In this document: positions 21,357 through 32,503 of the stretch, piece after piece
How the letters are laid out: every line of letters begins with the position of its first letter
Numbering within the stretch: position 1 is the first letter of the stretch
Source: Gyrodactylus bullatarudis
Lineage: Eukaryota > Platyhelminthes > Monogenea > Gyrodactylidea > Gyrodactylidae
DNA: 64,000 bases
Reading direction: 5' to 3'
Assembly: GCA_012064415.1 (NCBI GenBank)
Contig: SSNU01000069.1
Coordinates: forward strand, 1 to 64,000
The notes under the pieces: generated by a model
What the model saw: the letters and a program-made list of their open reading frames with translations, nothing else
Told to the model about the DNA's origin: nothing
Database searches by the model: none
Program-made: the position numbers and the translations under genes

Positions 21357-22300
21357 TTAGGTTGTGTGAAAAGTTCTCGGAAAAATTTACAACTTTTGAT
21401 TTTGAATCTGTTCTTGAAGCAATAAATATAAACTATACACGAAAAGATTCAGCAAAATCTGTAGAATTTGTTTATATCAGTTAATCTTTTTAGTTTTCAA
21501 TTATACGTGATAGAAAAATGAATTTTACTGACACAAATTCGGTTCATAATTTACTTTAACTATAGCATTGGTCATACTGCATCAGAGGCCTTCAAATTGA
21601 TGGAAAGAGGTCTTGGTAGAGTAGTTCTAATGTCTACAGTCCAAAAATGGTATGGTTTGTTCAAGTATGGGAAAAAAAATTTTGAAAAGGCTGCTACACC
21701 GTTTGAGATATGACAACTTCTTGAATAGTTTGGTGACAACAGATGAGAAATGGATATTTTTAAAGGATCCCAGCCGCATAAGATCTTGGCATAAGGTTCG
21801 CCAAAAGTGTACTCAGCCTAATCCAAACAGGTTCGCAAAAAAGGTCATGATCACAATCTTTTGGTGTCGTAGAGGAGTAATTCACTTTGAACTCTTTGAG
21901 TCTAATCAGACTGTCAATACGGATCATTATATCCAGTCATTTAGGACAATGCAAGAAAAGTTGAGAGAGATGTACCCTCGATTCGAAAGGATCACTTTTT
22001 TGCAGGATAATGCCAGACCTCATGTTTCGCAACAGGCAAAAAGATTTTTTGAGGAGTCTGATGTTGATTTACTGGAGCATCCACTTTATAGTCCAGATCT
22101 TTCTCCTACGGATTATCATCTCTTTCGCTCTTTACAACATCATCTTAAGGGGAAAATCTTCAACTCAAGAGATGAAGTCATGAACTCTCCAGAAGAATAT
22201 TTTGCTCAAGTCTCCTGATTTCTGGAAAAGAGGAATAGATACGCTCTCAGAACGTTGGGGGAAATGTGTAGAAAAACACGGCAATTATTTTGATGTATAG
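21357..22300 (+). pseudogene. mariner transposase relic
   Basis: The left end reads TTAGGTTGTGTGAAAAGTTC after TA, a typical mariner terminus. The HTH (IGHTASEAFKLMERGLGR, STVQKWYGLFKYG) is followed by a deletion of the linker. The catalytic region is well kept: VTTDEKWIFLKDP (first D), FLQDNARPHV (second D) and HPLYSPDLSPTDYHLFRSLQ (third D, with mariner D,D34D spacing), ending RWGKCVEKHGNYFDV. The right terminal repeat was not found. Shifts around 21650 and 22218 make it a relic. Confidence 0.88.
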
Positions 22301-22778
22301 TTTATGTTACAGTATGTTTATAAATAAACTAGTATAGTGGTAGGAAAAATAAATTTATTCACTAGAAATTGTCTCTAAATCACTTATTAAAAGTTATTGA
22401 ATATGGAAAGATGACCCATTCGATAGAGAATATTCGTTTCTATCAGAAATTACTTTTACTCGTACAAAGAGTTCATTCATATTTTCATAAATACAAATTT
22501 ACAATATTTCATTAAATTTCAAAACGAAAATTCAGATATCAATTGATAGAGAATTTTATAATGTATCAAATGGTCTTGATTTGAAAAATTTATCATTTTA
22601 AATAAATCGACAGTTTAAAATATTCAGAGTGTTTCACATATTAATTCGACCACTATAAATTAGAAAATTTTTAGATTGGCATGCTCTTTTTTTAATAGCA
22701 AGTTAGCCTATCGATGATGAAGGGTTCGAGTTTTGATCAAAATATTCCTCTACCAAAAAAATAATAATTTGAACTAAC

Positions 22779-25366
22779 TTGGTCTTGAAGAGAAAATAAT
22801 AGATCGAATAGAGATACACATAGAATCCGACAGAACTTCCAATCTTGAAGCTGGTCCATTGCCATCGATAGTCTTCTGCATTCAATATGAAGTAAACCCC
22901 GACAATTGAGACGCATGCCGTGACAAGGAGGAGCATTATCAAAACGAGAAAAGTGAATCCAAAGACAAAGTAAATCTTGTAGGCCCAAAATGATGTAAAA
23001 ATAAAATACCTAAATGTAAATACAGTGGTTAAATTATAAGTATAAATATCAATCAAATTTCAAAGATAAAATACCTTTCTCAAAAATTTTAGCTTAATTT
23101 TCTTTTGTATTGATAAAACTTTATATTGATTGATCGGATTAGAAAATAACTATCAAATAAGGAATATCTATTGTTTTTTCAGCAATTGCCGATCAAAAAT
23201 TTTATTCATCCTCAAAATAATCTATCGATTTTTATTTTCAACTCTCTTCTGTAAGAAAGCAAACTTTGAAAGTACACAAAAAGCTTACATTTCAATAAAA
23301 ATAGATCCAAAAGGCAAAAGACCACCGATAAGGGCAAGTGCAAGGGATTCATGATACCATTTCTTTCTGGGTATCGGCTTAGGAACATTGTTAATTCTAC
23401 AAGGATTGTTTGATTGTCCGATTAAATTTCTGCCCAGAAGAGCTCCAATCAAATTTAAAGGGATCACAACCAGCATGATTATTGCCAAAAGGCTTATTAT
23501 TGTGGTAAAGGGAATCGCTCGACTTGAATGATAATACAGGGCAGTGTTATTGACGAAGAAGCAAACTATGCCTATTGATATCGGCATAAGAAGAGCACTT
23601 ATAATAAACTGTCGTATCCAGCGCGGACCTATATAATCATTTAAGACCATATGAATATTATATAGAAAAAAAATTAACAAGAGAATGAATTTTTCAAAAT
23701 TTCTAACCTTTGAGTTTAGAATAAAGACTTCCACCGACAAAGCCGTTGATGGGCGAAGTTATAGTAATGACGAAAATAGCAGCTGTCATGAGACTACCTC
23801 TTTCCGTGTACATTTTACCGAGAAATGCAAGTCCAGATACGATAAGAGCAACTGTACAAATCTGTACTCCATTACCAATAAAGCTTGAAAAAATAGTAGG
23901 ATTCGGAATAAGTCGAAATACATCGCCATGTATTTGTTTCCATCCGTATTCATTGCCAAAATCTCCTTCTAGATCATTTATTTCAATTTCTTTATTGTAC
24001 CTTGATTTTTGTAGAAAAATATATTAATTTACAAGGAAAATATTATAAATTTGTAACGGATAATCATAATAAATAAATATTAGATTCTCAAAAAAAATTC
24101 TCAGGAATCAACACTGTTTTGTAATTGTGTGTTTTATGCATAATAATTTGGGCATCAAAAAGTCCTAAAAGTCCTTTTGGCTGTTTGAGGTCCATTTTCA
24201 TTTCATGCAATTCAATTTTTGATTACTCTCTCATTTCATTGGTCTGCAAATGTATTTTCTGCAAACCCTTATTCGATTCAATTCATTCTCAAAATTCCAA
24301 GGATAGGAGCTACATCACACATGAAGATTATGCGAGTCGTTACAAAATATGCATCGGAATTTCAAGCTCAAAAACTGTTAATAGATCCCTTTTATTAAAT
24401 TTATCTGAAAATAAATTTAAATTTGTCCTAAATATGTTTTTCATCAAGTCCTAATTTTTGTAGTTGCCTAAATTTTAGGGTCTTAAAAAAAGAGAATAGC
24501 GTCCTATTTTTGATGCTCTAGTTATAAATTTTCAGAAGTATAATGGGCAATTCTGATAGCAAAGGATAAATCTGAACAGGTAACTTACCTTGCATAATCC
24601 TTTCTTAGTGTGCGCATAAGTATAATGGAAACAAGAGCAACAAGGAACAAAACCATAAAGAATGAGTTAAAAACAGAAAACCAATGAATTTTATGCTCGA
24701 AAAAGTCAACGTCCAAATATCTATCGTATCGATTTTGGAAATCTACTGAAGACTCGATCCATTTCACTCTATAGGAAAAAGAAACTGTCTGGCCTTCTGA
24801 TAAAACCATCTTGTTTCCAGAGGACACAGTTATACCAACAATTTGATCTTTGTTATATTCAATTTCAAAGGATTTCTGAGTCCAAATAAAATATTCATCT
24901 CGATCTATGCCTCCGACAGTCTTCCAAATAGGTAAATTATCCAAATACATTTGATACCAGTACTGATTATCAATGGCATATTTGAGTTTTTCAATTTCAG
25001 TTTTCGAATAAGTCATTTGGCAATAATTTGTTGTTGGCAAGTCATCTAGAAATTAATATAATTTACAAACTTTTAAATTTGATATCAAGACCACTGAACT
25101 CCAATTCAACTCCAAGTAATGCTTCACCTAGTGTCTCATGGTAGTGTTCTATATTTTTCTTAGGTCCTCGACAAAAAGGTAGGGAAAAGTAAGTGTATGT
25201 TTCTTGTCTATTATGAAAGGGACCAACAGTGTTCATCCAAAGAACTACTTCTTCGTTTTCATTATACTTTATAGATAAATTAAAATTAATTATTTAATAC
25301 CTCATGATCGTGTTCATCTGCCCTAAACTGAGATAAAAAACAAAGTATTAATAAAGAAAAAAGCAT
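22779..25366 (-). CDS. TM9SF3: TM9SF3 orthologue (nonaspanin family), last exon not found
   Basis: Exons 25366-25301, 25266-25071, 25045-24589, 24000-23708, 23628-23289 and 23009-22779. Introns are 34, 25, 588, 79 and 279 nt, all GT-AG and phase-consistent. The protein starts with a signal peptide ([16 protein letters not shown]). The lumenal domain has [20 protein letters not shown] and [20 protein letters not shown]. The TM core includes [42 protein letters not shown] and [17 protein letters not shown], close to human TM9SF3. Family role: Golgi/endosomal nine-TM protein in sorting of membrane proteins. The last ~50 residues (two TM helices and the retrieval tail) are missing. After FLFKTK either a GTTAGT donor is used or reading stops at 22703. 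No matching exon was seen down to 16 kb, where transposons lie. Confidence 0.92.
24155..24524. mobile_element. Probable short non-autonomous DNA element in TM9SF3 intron 3
   Basis: Near-terminal inverted sequences GGGCATCAAAAAGTCC (left) and its partner, the reverse complement of GGACGCTATTTTTGATGCTC (right), bracket about 370 bp with repeated AAGTCCTAA motifs. The ends look hAT-like (AGGGC/AGAGC followed by ATCAAAAA). No clear target duplication was found, so the boundaries are approximate. A long open frame across it has no domain and is probably chance. Confidence 0.4.
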
Positions 25367-25919
25367 AGATGACAAAATATTATCCAAATCTTCGGTGTTT
25401 GCAGATATTGTTAAAACAAATCTTGTAATTTCTCAATTTGAGTGATTTGTTACAAAAATACAAATTGTAAGAAAAGATTCTTCTTAAATTTAAATCTTTA
25501 TTTTAAAAATTTATTAAATATATATATATAAGATTTTTATTTAAAAAAGTTTGTAAAGTAGTAAAAATAATTTTAATGAAAACTATCATTTAATTAATGA
25601 TTAATTCTGCTAGATCTAAAACTAGTGACTAGATTTATCTGCATTCTAGTATTCTATCAAGATTTTTACCTAGGAAAACCTCTTTTTTATTATGTTTTAT
25701 TTTAATTTATTAATATTAATATTAATACAATTGAATATACACCAATTTCATAATAAGCAATGCATAATAATGCCCTGTTTAATTTGCACCTGATGAATAT
25801 ATAGATTTCATCCAAGACCTGATTTCCAGGCCTAATAAGAGTTATGTAAAAATACGAGAATTTAATAAAATAAAATCTTTCTATTAAATAAGAAAAAATT
25901 CAGGATTGTTCAAAACAAT

Positions 25920-26854
25920 TCATTGTTCTGAAACAATTAGTTTCATTTCTTTTTTTGTGTCATCACTTAATTGATCAACAAACTCAGGGCCCTCTATTTT
26001 AAGTTTAGTATTATGATCTTGAAGCAAAAGACTGGCTAATTCTTTATCCAATAAATCAGGATTGTCTTGTATGTTTAAATATGACAGACTTCTGCTCAAA
26101 AATTAAAAATCAGTTTAAAAAAATTAGCTACAAAATATTTGTTGAACAAACTTGGCATTAACGAGAGTTGTAATTCCGTTTGATGTTAGTTTTGGACAAA
26201 GGCTAACATCCAACATCTTCAAGTTTGGAATTTGGGATATTCTGGACATACAAAAATCATCGATACCGATACAATTTCTTAATCTTAGAACTCTAAGATC
26301 GTCGAGCAAAGGAAAATACTTAAAAGCTTCGTAAACAATCCCAGTTCCACAAGCATCAATGCATTCTATCCGCAAATCTTCACCTCTATTTTTTATGAAA
26401 GGTGGCGTAATGCCTGCGTATTTTTGAAACCATTCTTCAGAACCTTTGAATTTTACTCTACCTCCTAACTCTATAATAAGTCGTGCAATAACATAATCTG
26501 GTCCCAATTTTTCAATATTTTCTTGGGAAATCTTTTGCTTTTCAATATGCCTGGCAAGCAGTTTTTTATCCAGATATTTTTTCACAGCTTCAATTGTCAA
26601 GTCGTGTTTATATGTAACACTTAAGTAAGACTTCATTGCCTGGACTAAGAATGGAGATCTTTTTTGGGACACAATACCATTAGAAATTTTTTTGAGACGA
26701 CCATTTCTATCAATGTATTCGACAATCTTAAGACTTATGTATGATAAATTACTTCTGGTTCGCAATAGATGCTCCTCAAAGTTCCAGCTTCCTTGAGAAT
26801 TCTATCCTCAGATCTATAAGTTCTCAAGAAAAAAGACAATCTTGATCTAATCAT
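25920..26854 (-). CDS. DMAC2: DMAC2 / ATP synthase subunit s-like protein
   Basis: Exons 26854-26753, 26726-26152 and 26091-25920, with GT-AG introns of 26 and 60 nt. Predicted 282 aa. The first exon encodes a short Arg-rich, acid-poor presequence (MIRSRLSFFLRTYRSEDR), fitting mitochondrial import. The body has LGPDYVIARLIIELGGRVKF and EEWFQKYAG, followed by leucine-rich repeats (LRVLRLRNCIGIDDFCMSRI, LKMLDVSLCPKLTSNGITTL, LSYLNIQDNPDLLDKELA). The order and the IDDFCMSRI block fit DMAC2 (ATP5SL), an assembly factor for the distal membrane arm of complex I. The paralogue DMAC2L/ATP5S is the main alternative. Reading without the 26-nt intron would lose the presequence. It lies head-to-head with NDUFAF7. 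Confidence 0.82.
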
Positions 26855-27036
26855 TCGAATGATCAACTTGAAATGTTGAATTTTTTCGAAATTATTATAG
26901 ATGTTTTGTTAGAATTTTGTTAAAATTAATTGATATTTCAAATTAATTAATTGGTAAAATTTTTGTTAATACTGTTCTTGATTAATAATCGACATATTTT
27001 ATCAAAGAAAATTCTAATTTTTGTTCTAAAATAAAA
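26855..27036. promoter_or_regulatory. Short divergent promoter region DMAC2/NDUFAF7
   Basis: The two start codons are only 182 bp apart on opposite strands, so promoters and 5' UTRs of both genes must lie here. The interval is very AT-rich, with TTAATTAATTGG-type stretches. No specific transcription factor site can be named. Both genes serve mitochondrial complex I assembly, so shared control is plausible. Confidence 0.5.
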
Positions 27037-28421
27037 ATGTCCATTGTGAAGAATTCCTTGACAAGATTTCTTCAGTCGAAAATTAAAATGAATGGACCAA
27101 TTTCATTCACAGACTACATGCAAATCTCACTAACATTTCCTCAATACGTTTGTAGAATAACTTATTTTTCAGGGTTACTATTCCAAAGTTAAAAATATTG
27201 GCTTTAAAGGAGACTTCATTACGTCTCCGCAGGTGTCTAATCTTTTCGGCGAAGTAAATTATTTGTTTTACTAAAGATGATTGCCAATTGGATTGTTAAT
27301 GAATGTCAAGCTCAAAATATTAAACGAAGCATAAATTTAACTGAACTGGGTCCAGGAACTGGAAAACTAATGAAAACAGTACTTAGAACTATTGAAAAAT
27401 TTAATAAAGTTGATATTTCGAAAGTTAATTTGCTGGATTTTAGTTCGAGTTTGAAAAATGTCCAGAGTTATGAGCTCAAGGATGATATTAAAGTAAATCT
27501 TATTGAAGATCTATCTTCAATAGAAACCAATAATCCCAATTTTATCATCGCAAATGAATTTCTCGATTGTTTTCCTGTTCAGTTATTCTTTGTAAGCTCG
27601 AATAATTTATTTTCAAGAAAGAAGAATCTTGCTGGAAGGAAATTCTAGTGGATTTGAATGAAGATGAATCAGAATTTCGATTTGTTAAGTCTAAGCATCG
27701 AACTAAAAATGAGTTTTTTTACAAATCAGTAACTTTCTTTATCTTTAATGTATACTTGTAGTTTTTTGAAGAAAACCATAGAAGATTTATTGAATTTTGT
27801 CCGGCTGCAGGGATAATTGTCCAGAAAGTTGCTGATATAATAGAAAAATCAAAAGAAGGTGGTGCCCTTTTCATTGACTATGGCCATTGTGGAGAGAAGG
27901 AAGAAACTATAAGAGTAATTTATTTTAATAGCTCAATCAAAACACATTGCAAAATAATTTACCTGTATTTTATTTATAATCTTTTTATTATAAATTTTAT
28001 TTCTAGGCATATAAAAACCATGAGCAAGTGCACGTTTTATCTGATCCTGGAAACATTGATATTACAGCTGATGTTGATTTCTCATTTCTCATCAACTCTA
28101 TAAGAAATCACAACCCTAATGGTAGGTAATTATTTTTATATTACCATAACTAAAACATTTATTATTTTATTTCTAGTTCAAGTTCTGGGACCTGTTTCAC
28201 AGGCCTATTTTCTTGTAAACATGGGAATGTTGTTGAGAATGAAAAACATAATGGATAAAATGACTAATGAGAAGGATAAAAAACTTTTAATGGATGAGGG
28301 TGACATGTTGGTTAGTTCCTCGAAGATGGGAAAAATCTTCAAGTTTCTTGGCATCCTCCCTACTCGTGAGAAGAAGAGTGCAGGTTTCAATCCTCCAGAA
28401 ACAGGTCCACCTGGTCTTTAG
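27037..28421 (+). CDS. NDUFAF7: NDUFAF7, mitochondrial complex I assembly arginine methyltransferase
   Basis: Seven exons: 27037-27147, 27173-27253, 27277-27591, 27618-27728, 27762-27914, 28007-28121 and 28177-28421. Introns are 25, 23, 26, 33, 92 and 55 nt, and all splice phases fit. Predicted 376 aa. Diagnostic blocks: MNGPISFTDYM, GDFITSPQVSNLFGE, the SAM-binding loop LTELGPGTGKL (about residues 87-97), IIANEFLDCFPVQ, CPAAGIIVQKV, ALFIDYGHCG, DITADVDFSFL and GPVSQAYFLVNMG. The family dimethylates an arginine of NDUFS2 in the mitochondrial matrix early in complex I assembly. Human NDUFAF7 is about 440 aa. The presequence here is short. A polyadenylation-type AATAAA follows at about 28469. 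The 23-nt intron is the shortest seen in this window. Confidence 0.95.
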
Positions 28422-28429
28422 AATAGTTA

Positions 28430-29215
28430 TATCTAGAATTAATACTTATTGTAGAATGTATATAAGAATAAATAGCTGATATTTTCTATTCAAAAATTTA
28501 TTCATAAACAAAATGAAGATAATTATCATCGAGTCAAGTTTTGAAACTCGTAGTTAAGTAAAATTAAAGTATGGGTAATAATGATAATACACGCACAATA
28601 ATTTTGTATTAGATTCTCTGTAATGCCTGTAATGCGTGTGTATGAGAAACAAGGTTGTTGCATTATCAAAGTAGAAGGGAAACTGCTTCATTCTTTCTCT
28701 CAAATAAAGGGAATTACAATTATTAATGGTGATACAATACATAAAATTTAATAATATTTCTTAGCAGTCATTGCAAAAATGTTTGTATCAACTGGAATAG
28801 ACACGTGGTGCTGTTACAAATGATAAAAAATTTTATTGAATAAACTACTAATTACTTTGATTATTATCAAGTATTTCTGGTTAATTCATACACGAGTCTA
28901 GAATATTCCCAATAATTTCTTTGCATGAGAAAGGATCAGCAATAGTTTTTCTATAAAGGGATGATGATATTAGTCAGATGGTGGTAATTTTTTAATAGAG
29001 GAAGCTAATTAACTTTTAATTCTTTATTTTATTAGGTCTGGGCATGGTCACTTCACATTAGCATTAGGAGCAAATGCGAATTATAAGCAAAATATATAGT
29101 ATTTCAAGTATTCATAGCATAAATACAACCCTTTTATTCTGAGTATTAGTAAAGAATTGTGAAATGATAGTAATGAAGGGGGAGGTAGAGAGAAGGGTTA
29201 TATATTGGAGATTGA
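28430..29215. other. Intergenic region between NDUFAF7 and PP2A-A
   Basis: Convergent 3' ends of two host genes face each other. The stretch is AT-rich. It holds the likely NDUFAF7 polyadenylation signal and shows no coding or repeat structure I can support. Confidence 0.4.
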
Positions 29216-32200
29216 TCATTCTTCAAATGCAGCTAGGGTCTCCTCAGCAAAGAATTTTACGTCTCTATCAGTGTCGTTGGCAATCAACTTTTTCAGAATG
29301 GGAACAATATCTTTCTTATCATTCCTAGAGATTGGATTAAAAAATGTGATTAATAAACGAAAACCTTTTTTAATTAAAAATTAGTAATTAATTAGAGATT
29401 GATTTTGAATCAAAAGACTATTCTATCAATGTTGTTAATAAATTGATGCAAGAAAGTCTACAATTGAATCTTTTTATTCTAGGGAAAAAGTTAGAGACAT
29501 TTAATCCGAGTTAATTACGATCCATCAATTGAGAATTTTAAAAGTGGATTTTCTACAAGACTATGAACCAATTTGAGAATCCTGTAACCAGAATTTCACC
29601 ACACAATGATAGTATGGGCAGGATATATTAAAAATGATTAATGAATCATTAATAATAATAAACTTTAAGTGACTCTAGCTAATTGTTCATGCAATTTTTT
29701 GATCCTATTTCTAAAAGGGTCAAGTAAAAGCGATTTTTTCATTGAAATAGGTTGTAGAATTTTGTTACATAGCATTTTTTTAAAAAGGGTGGAGAAAATT
29801 ATACTAAACTAATATAACATAAATAAGTAAGAAAGAGAGAGATCATACACAGTGTAATATTAATATTAGTATAGTGATATTAAATCAATAATTGTTTTTT
29901 CTTCTTTCAGAAAATAAATAGAATAGATAGAGAGAGAGAGAGAGACATGGAGAAATCAAGGTGCATGTTAAGATTATAGAGTGAAATGGAGGCTAAGATG
30001 ATTGGTAAGGGATCTGTGGATTGTTAGTTATGTATTTTTGAATGAAGGGGAAAATTAGTCAAAAATTATTTCAAGTTGAATTTAATGGTTAGACAGAATT
30101 TTATCTCCCTCTCTATATTTATTTTTATTACACTAATTACTGATTAGAAATCAGTAACCAAATGTAAAATCACCAAACATTTTATTAGACTGATACTGTG
30201 CAAATTGTAAACATAATGATTCGTAATTTAACTTACATGTAACTGAATAAAGATTTAATTTAAATTAATAAGAGAATGAGGATACCGAGAATAGGCTATC
30301 GATGAATAATTATGACAGATAGGAAGGAAAAGGACTCACTTTTTATCAAAATGGGTGGAAATAATGAGAAGGGCACGTGCAGCACAAAAACGAACATTAG
30401 GCACAGGATCTTCGGTCATAAGTTGAGTTAGCTGATTAATGCAGGATTGAAGATACACAGCAGGGACTGTCGGTGGCTGGGTAAGTTGATTAGCAATCGT
30501 CTTTTCGCCATTCTCTGAACTAATTTGAAGAGGAGTAATTAACCCGGGAAGAGGATCATCACCAGAAGCAGAATACGGGATTTCCTCAGGTATTCCAGGA
30601 CCCCAGATACTCTGCACGGCTAAAATGTAAACTTGTCTTAAATGATAGTTAGGATCAGTTGCGAGTGCTTTCAATCCGCCTTGAGCAGCAGTTTGACTTA
30701 GACTTGCAACATTTTTGTCTCCTTCAGAATTAGCTGAAGTATTTAAAGCATCAGCATTGTCATTTGATTGAGCAGCTGAAGTTTTCGAGGCAGCTACTGA
30801 ATTAGTTCCGAGTAGAGCATCCTTAGCAGCATTAGGACAAACTCTCAAGAGACGAGCAAGAGACCTGCACGCACATTCTCTTACAGTCCAAGTTGGATCC
30901 CTAAGCCAAGCAAGAGTTGCTGGAAGCACTGTTTCACTAAGAATTTGTTCAGTTAGAGATGAAAACAGATATGGAACAGATTGAACCACACCAAGACGAA
31001 CACGCCAATTAGTATCTTGCCAAAGACGTAACAAACTAGGAAGTAAAGTTAAATGAACTTCATTTTTTGGAAGCATGACGATCAAGTCAGAAAAGTGTTC
31101 AAAAACATATTGCTTGGTTTGTGATACACTTTCATTCAAAAATGATAAAATATTCTGAACAAGAGTTAATGAAACATCCTTTTTAAGAGATGGAAGCAGA
31201 CGAACAGTATTCTTAACAAGTTCAGCTCGAACTCTCTCTTCTTTCTCCATAACGAGATGTTCTCTCAACCTAGGAACAAGGAAATCTGCAACAATATTTG
31301 GGGGACTATTAATGCAATATCCTTCAATCTGAGAGGCACAAATTTTCCTAGTTTCAATATCATTGTCCTCCAGAAGATTAAGCATTATCTCATGGAATGG
31401 TTTAGTTGTATTGGCAGAGAACTTGGTGAGTAAAGTTTGAATATCGGTGACATTTGAAGCAATTATTTTTTTTATATCCCTGTTAGTATCATCCAGTAAT
31501 TTCTCGAGGATAGGTAAAAATTTTGATTCGAATTCTGCTGTATCAGTACATAGTTTACCGAATTCAAGTAACGCTGGTAGACACGATGACCTTACAATTC
31601 TTTGAGAATCATTGACGAGACTGCTTAGAGTTGATGATATTTCATTCTTGATTTCTGCACCAGTAATTTTGATAAGAGGGACAAATTTCTGGATCGCTGC
31701 AGCCCGAATCATTGGAACTTCATCTTCATTGTCAGCAATATGGATCAGTCGATATTTGAACTCAGTTTGAATTGGTGCATTAAGATGTGGATAACAAGCA
31801 ATCATGAGGTTGGTAGATACCTTTTTTGAAGCGTAGAAAAGGTCTTCCTCCATAGCTTTTCTAATAAAGTTTGCACAAAAAACTGTGACTTGCTGAATCG
31901 GGCATTTTTTGATAATTTCGGCTACAGAATCACCAGCAGTTTCGACAACGATGATTTCTTCAACTTTACACATAATTAATTCAAGGATTTCAAGAACAGT
32001 AACAACTGCATCAGGATTTGAACTGCCTCCTACCAAGTCTGGGAACCATCTTAATTTTTTAGCAATACAAGATAGCACTTCATCATCACCATTGTCGATC
32101 AACTTTTCAACAGTTTTGCGAATAAACGGAATGAGAGTGTCATTAGTCTCAGAAATGCCCATATCTTTAGCAATGGTTGGTATAGTAGAAAATACTCTAA

Positions 32201-32300
32201 TCTTCTCGGATGTTTCCAGAGATTCATTCTGTTCGGAAACTGTTGTATTATCTAAGTGGAGGTTATTAAGTGCCTCCATGGCAGACTTTGAGATGGACAT
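29216..32300 (-). CDS. PP2A scaffold A subunit (PR65-like), highly divergent
   Basis: Two exons, 32300-30340 and 29324-29216, joined across a 1015-nt intron. Predicted 689 aa, about 100 longer than human PPP2R1A. The protein is a HEAT-repeat solenoid. Recognisable repeats include LSCIAKKLRWFPDLVGG, VPMIRAAAIQKFVPL, DTNWRVRLGVVQSVPYL, LAWLRDPTWTVRECAC, DPVPNVRFCAARAL and the C-terminal DRDVKFFAEETLAAFEE, which match PR65 repeats in order. Two low-complexity insertions interrupt the late repeats: a Ser/Ala/Asn-rich one at about residues 493-540 and a Pro/Gly-rich one at about 570-612. Role by family: scaffold linking the PP2A catalytic and regulatory subunits. The low similarity may mean a fast-evolving lineage or a divergent paralogue. 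The first ATG is used. It starts 203 bp from the divergent receptor gene. Confidence 0.85.
29927..29945. repeat. (AG)n microsatellite in the PP2A-A intron
   Basis: A run of about nine AG units lies in the 1-kb intron of the PP2A-A gene, preceded by two GATA-like units. There is no other visible structure in this intron. Confidence 0.9.
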
Positions 32301-32503
32301 GACGGCGTTTCAGATGATTAAATAAGACAAATCGATGGAATTTCCGATGTTATGGTCGATTTGTCGATTTAAAGTAGTTGGTTATCAATTATCTATTTTA
32401 ACAAAATTTGAACCTGAATCAGTTTGTTTAATAAATATCCCCATCCAGAGCGGATATTCAAGTTGGATCAGAAAATGAAAAATTGTTCATTCTCAGTTTT
32501 GGA
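32301..32503. promoter_or_regulatory. Divergent promoter region PP2A-A / receptor gene
   Basis: 203 bp separate the start codons of two oppositely transcribed genes, so their promoters must share this AT-rich interval. No motif was identified with confidence. Confidence 0.4.

Noticed and set aside
22737..22988. 83-codon minus-strand frame overlapping TM9SF3 exon 6
   Set aside because: It is another frame of an exon whose true frame clearly matches TM9SF3.
24125..24454. 109-codon plus-strand open frame in TM9SF3 intron 3
   Set aside because: It lies across a short repeat-like element, has no domain, and is antisense to a confirmed gene.
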